From positions 702,505-766,504 of the forward strand of contig VXAY01004752.1 of assembly GCA_013399855.1 (NCBI GenBank): DNA of 64,000 bases, read 5' to 3'. Shown one piece after another: positions 51,901 through 57,900 of this stretch. Origin of the DNA: Oxyruncus cristatus. Lineage: Eukaryota; Chordata; Aves; Passeriformes; Cotingidae. The position numbers were made by a program, and so were the translations under genes. How positions within the stretch are numbered: the stretch's first letter is position 1; each line of letters starts with the position of its first letter. The notes below the pieces were generated by a model. That model made no database searches and was not told where the DNA came from. It was given only the letters and a program-made list of their open reading frames with translations.

Positions 51901-54900
51901 GTTTCTCTTTTGGTACATGTGCAGGAAAATTCAGGATTGCAGGATTTCAAGTGTGACAATCAGGATGTTAGGAGCACAGAGCCATGCTGAGTCACGGGAG
52001 GGAGGAGCAGGTATTTGTAAGGTACTGGGGGTCACCATTCTCTTCTGTCTGGAATACAAGAATTAAAAATAACTACTGAGCTGGCACAGGGGGATTTTGC
52101 AGTCTCAGCCTCTGAAGGCTTCAACCAGACTGGATCAAGCCCTGAGCAGCCTGACCTCAGAGCTGGTCCTCCTTTGAGTAGGAGGTTGGACTACAAACCT
52201 CTCAGGTCCCTTCCAAATCTGAATTGCCCCACAATCCTATGAAAATCATCCAAAGAAGTCACACTACAACATATAAACTTGCGATCAAGAGCCTGCAAAA
52301 CACAGAACCAGCTGATCAGCCCCAGCAGCTTTCTCCTAATTTCTGCTCTAACTTACCCTACTTACACAGTTGGGAAAGATCAGCTCCTGAAAGCCACTGG
52401 ATAGCCTTTCCCTGTGTCAGCAGCATTCCTGCTGTACTCCTTATTCTCCACGGCCACGTCTGCTCTTTGCAAGGGTCAGAGCCCTGAGCCCGCCTTGCCA
52501 GCCCCTGGGATGGCAGATGGCAGCACGCAGAGCAAGCACAGACCAGCTGGAAAGAGCCTTCCAAAGGCAGAACGCACAAGTCACAACAGAACACGGGCAG
52601 CAGGTGATTTGACAGCACCTCTTCCAATTTCCGTGTTCGGTAAGTTTTGCCTCCCCACCCCTCCCCACTCCCAGTCATTCACCTTTTGCAAGAAGTCGTG
52701 GATTGCACCGGATTTGTCCTTCAGCACCTCCACCACACAACGGGCCTCGTCCTCGGTGAAGATCATATTCTTCATGGATGTTACAAAGTCTTTAAATTTT
52801 ACTTCAGCATTCTCTGCAACACAGAAGGGAGGATTTATTTACTTTGGACTCCACACAGAATTATTTTGCCTCGAAACAGCATGTGACGAGGTATCATTAT
52901 GCATTACATTTAATTCCAGCCTGAAATGCCAAGAAGCAAGAGGTCACAAGCATTCAGTAAAAAAAACATCTCCCCGATTTACATCTGATAACAATCTGCC
53001 AGCTGATAGTTTTGGGAAAAAAGAAAATCCCACCACTTTGTTTGGACAGTTGGTAACGTTTATAGTGTTGCTAGCAAGAAGACAAAGCAAAACACAGATT
53101 CTGCAGGAAAAAAAAAAATAGCATAAATGTGAAAAATTGAAGAGTCCCTTCCAGTGTATTTTGACAGTAATTGAAGCTGAGCGCTCAATTTAAAGGACAG
53201 CCTGGCTGAACGAGCACATGACAAGTTAATTAATTTAAAAGCTGGCCCTTTTTTTGATTACATTATATGAAAGACAAAAATATTAACTTCCAAACTTAGA
53301 CTGAGGGAACTGCTGCAGAAGCAATTCAGCAGGAGGAAGATAAATCAGTAAGATCCCTCTTAATGGCTGGCTAAGTGTTTAAAAGACAAAAACAAGGAAC
53401 AGCAATTCAACTGAACTATGCTCTAACAAACAAAAAACACCACTCAAAAAACAGGGCTGCACGTAGGTAGGTCATTAGGTGGCCCCCTGACTCCAGGAAG
53501 TGGAAGCACAAGACCAAGGCATCCCATATCCCTGTCAAATATTCAGCAGTGCACAAAAGTATGTGAAAGGTTGGGAGGAACAAAAACAACACAAGCTGAA
53601 AAGTGATGCTTGGTTCACAAATTGTCCCAAAGATCATGGAGAAGGGTCGAGGTTTCTCACCACAGTTGCTAAACGTGCCACTGAAACCAAGCTACACATC
53701 AAACCTAAACATCTCCAGAGTCTGAAATACAAATGAAGAACAAAAAAGCAGCAGTGATACTAAGAAATTATCAAGTATAAAACCAAACCACTGACAACAG
53801 AGCACAGAGAGGGAAGCACTGAGAAGTTCTAGCATGCTCTCCCCTAGTCCTAAATCCAACTTGAGTCTTGGCCACAGACTGCAGCTCCATCCCTGCTGCA
53901 CTGACATCAGCAGTGATGCTGTTACCGGGAATACGCCAAGATCCTGAGACCACAGCCCAGTGAGCTGGGAGCCTGCAGCAGCTTGGCCAGGACCAGCCTG
54001 AGCCCTGCGCTCCCTGAAGACAGGAAGACCTTGCCCTTGCATCCGAGGAGCTTACAATTAGAATAGGGAAAGATTTCTATATCGGGATGGCAAATCCCGG
54101 CTGACACAGGAGAATTAGGAGTTCACAGAGAAGGTTACAGGCTGCAAAGGAAATGAGAAGGGACGGGTGCACACGAGAGGCTTTGATGCTGCAGGACAGT
54201 AACATGCAGACACAGAAGCAGAAGCACAGGAGGAGCCTCAGGCATGCTGGAATCCAATCTAGATACCACAAAGCATCACCAGGAAGCTTTCAGGGGAGCA
54301 TTTTGGAAGACAAGCCTAAAAAGAGGGGTTCCAAACAGTGCAGTGGGTGACCAGACAGCAACACTGGAGAACCAGCCTCCTACACAAACATGAGCAGGGA
54401 ATCATTGCTTGGTCACTTGGCTTCTCCCTGGCTGCCCACAAATTTGAGGGTCTCCCCTCATGGCTCAGTAAGTTTGGCAGGCTTTGAGCAGCAGGTCAGT
54501 GGCCTATTTAAAGCTTCAGGGTGGGACACAACTCATTAATCACTCCAGGCATCTGTGGGAGAGTATGAGGGAAGTTCCCCTGTCCCAGCCAATTCCAACT
54601 GCACTGAAGGGAAAATTCTGAGTCTTGTTGGAAACGGCCAGACTATCTCCACTGGCAATCTGCTTCAGATAACTGTGCTGCACTGGGTCAGTCCCAGATA
54701 TGTCCACGAACATCCCCAGAGAACACAGGCTGCGCTCCCAGCCTCACACAGACCCCAACAGCCTGTGTTGAAAGCTCTGGGTTAGAGTCCATCCCTGTTA
54801 GCAATGGGACTACCCACTGTAAAACTCTCTCCCGTGCATCTGTGTGGTCTGTGATCACCCATTTGCTCACTGTGGGGACACAAAAGCCCAGTCAGAGCTG

Positions 54901-57900
54901 AAAGGATTCGGATGGCACGAAGCCCTTTCCACAGTGCCAAAGACAAGGGAGAAACAAGCACACACAAGAAGAGCATCCTGCAGCCACAAATGTTTTCCTC
55001 AAATCCCTTCTTCCCAGCCCATAAGACAGGATGCCCCTACCCACACGTCTTCCCTCTACAGGTTTGCAAGCAGGCTCTGCCTGAATTATCAGTTTCTTAC
55101 CTTTATCTGTTTCATTCTTCAGTTTCTTGCCACTGCTCTTCTGGATCCCCTCATTCACGTTGTGTTTTACTACTTCAGCCGCTTCTCGCTTTTCCAGAGT
55201 GCCAGAGTCAGAATTGTCCATCAAAGGAATGTAAGTAGTTGGTTGAATAAGAGGTTCATCCACCAAAACTGTAATCAGGAAGTCCGCAGGGTGGGTTAAA
55301 GCTTTGTAATAATTAACGTCAATGTTTTTAGAAAAGGTGCATAACATATTAGAATTGGATTAAAGCATCTCTAACCTCAATAGTTAGTTATACTCTCCAT
55401 TTCTGTTATCCTTCACAGCATAATTCATTAAAGCTCTTCAGGTAAGTCCATTAAATAAAGGTCTCTAATGCATAGTAATTTAATAGCTTCTATTAAATTT
55501 TTACTTCCAAAGCTGCCTTTTAGCACTTTAACAAGCAACAGAGAACAACCTTTACATTTTGACTTTCATTTCACTTTAATGAGAAAGTTGCACAAAGCCT
55601 CAATGAGACTGGTTTACTTGTGGCTGTGTATGAAATCATTCAGCATCCCTAAAGTATGACTGAAGTCCTTTGTCCCTACTCTGTTAAAAGCTGGTGCTTC
55701 ACTGCCAGCATTTTCACATGGATTACATCACCTGTGAACTCAACCACTCAGGCAGGACATGCAGTAGGGACAGCAATCGGGCTTATTTTGCATGCAGACT
55801 CAACTGCTCCTAATGAAGATATCTCAGCTGTCAGAGCAGGCTTCAGGCATCATTAACATGCAGAAAGGTTCCCAGAGGTACTGCCTGACCCTGGGTCTCC
55901 ATTCACACAGCACTGGATAAGGAGCAGCCTCTCCAAAGAACTCTCCAGCCAAGACAAAAGGGAGAGGAAGAACGACAGACCAGGGACTACAGACACAGCC
56001 AGAGCTGGATCTGCTGTTTGCCCAGCTCCTGAGCCACACTGCCTGCAGTATCCAAGAGGTTGTGCACAGAGCCATGTCCCAGCAGGAGAGCTCACTGACC
56101 CAGCCAGCCCAGGCTGCAGAGCTGATGGACAACAGATGCCACACAGCAGCGCAGGGAGAGGAGGAATTGGGTGGGATGCAGGGTTTGGGGCATCAGTGCA
56201 AAACAAATATGCATTCCTGGCTGCCAGAGAGCCAGTTATAAAACACTTCCGAACCCTGACTGCTGTTAAGGAGCAGAATAGGCCAGATGGACCTTTTTGT
56301 GCCACCTGCTAGTCTTTGCACTTAAGCAGCCAGCAAACACCTGCAGGTACACTGCAAGCTCAGAAGTGAGGAGAGCTCTCCTCTAGCAGAAATATTCACC
56401 ATCTAATCTGGTTACCATCCTCACATTTTCCCTTCCCCTCCTTACTAACTCCCCCTCCTTTCAAAACCTCTTTAATGAGATATTTTGCAGTGTCAGGAAC
56501 ACCTGAAATCCACGTGGTACCTGCCTTGGCCGACCCCGATGCCCACCACAGCCCATTTTTGCTCTGTCATTTTGGAGAGGTGCCTTTAAAAGAAAACAGC
56601 TTGTGTTCAAATAATGCATGAGCTGTTCCCCTGCAGCACTGACAGCTCAGCTTTGCTTCTGCCTGAGCTGGTACTGACACTTCTTTGCCATGTACAGACA
56701 AGTTTGTGGCCCCTCAAAAAAAAAAGGGCAATGCACCCATTTCCATCGGGAAAAGCACAAGAACATCCATAAAAGACAGTCACATCCTATGTTGCCCATC
56801 TGTAGGCTTTTTCCAGGAATCATTTGGAAGTTTTTCAGTTATACAGGAACCCTACACTGCTTGGAACCCCACCCTGGTCTGAGCAGGGTCCAAAACTGAT
56901 CTGGACCCCTGATGACCTGACCAAAGTAGGAAGGAAACAGGGAGCAACTCCAGGAGCAGCCCACCAGCCTCCAACTTCATAGCTGTCCCAGTGGAGAAGA
57001 GTTTGGAAGCTAACAAGGTGGCCTCACCGAACTTTATAGTCACACTCTGTCCAAAAGCCACAGACACAACAGCACTCATTGTAAAACCTGAAAAAAGGGA
57101 AAAAAACCCCACAAACACAGAGACACTCTGAGCCAAGAGGAGACAAGAAACAGCATCTTGGCAGAGAACGAGGGATGACGAACAGTGAAGGCCTTGACAG
57201 CAAAGACGAACAGCTTGTGTTGGAGCACCAGCCAGCCAACTAAAGGACAATAAGAGAGGAATGTGGCCAAAGCAACCAGCTAAAAAAACTGCAATCTTGT
57301 TCAGGGCAGATGACTGCAGCAGTTCCAGACATGTCTTGCTTAGAGCAACTTAAGAGCCTGCTCAGCTTATACTCTAAGTCTCCACACTAGTCCTCATTCA
57401 AGCGTGGATGTTTGGATCCAACAGAGCTCAGAGGGGTTCACAGCATTACCCAGTTCTCAGTGGCATGAGATGTTGATAAAATTAAATAGTATCTCAGGCT
57501 CAGCAATTCCTTTCCTACCTGGAATTCCTGCTTTTTCAAATTAAAAATTATTCTACAAGTTTAATTTCCAAAGGAAGAGAAACTAAAGTATGGATGGCAA
57601 AAAGGTTTTAACAGTCAGGTTTATGTGAATTAAATCAAAGTCTGTATTCTCACCATTATCAACTTTCTGCTTCTTTGCAGAGACTTTCTTCTTCCCCGAG
57701 ACATTTTCTTGCTTTACCTCCTGGTGGAGCAGCACAGGTTCTTGCTTTTTGGCAGGAGACACAACAGAATCAGCCTTGCTATCTTGATCATCTGTAGGAG
57801 ACAATTAAGACAATATGCCCTTCTGTATATTCTCGGTATTATCTTTAAATCAGTAAATCTTTAATAAACAATGTCCGCTCCCAGGAAAAAACTCACACAT

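Noticed and set aside
52414..53121. A 235-codon plus-strand open frame
   Set aside because: Most of it is antisense to KTN1 exon 5 and its flanks. The translation is low in conserved motifs and resembles no known family.
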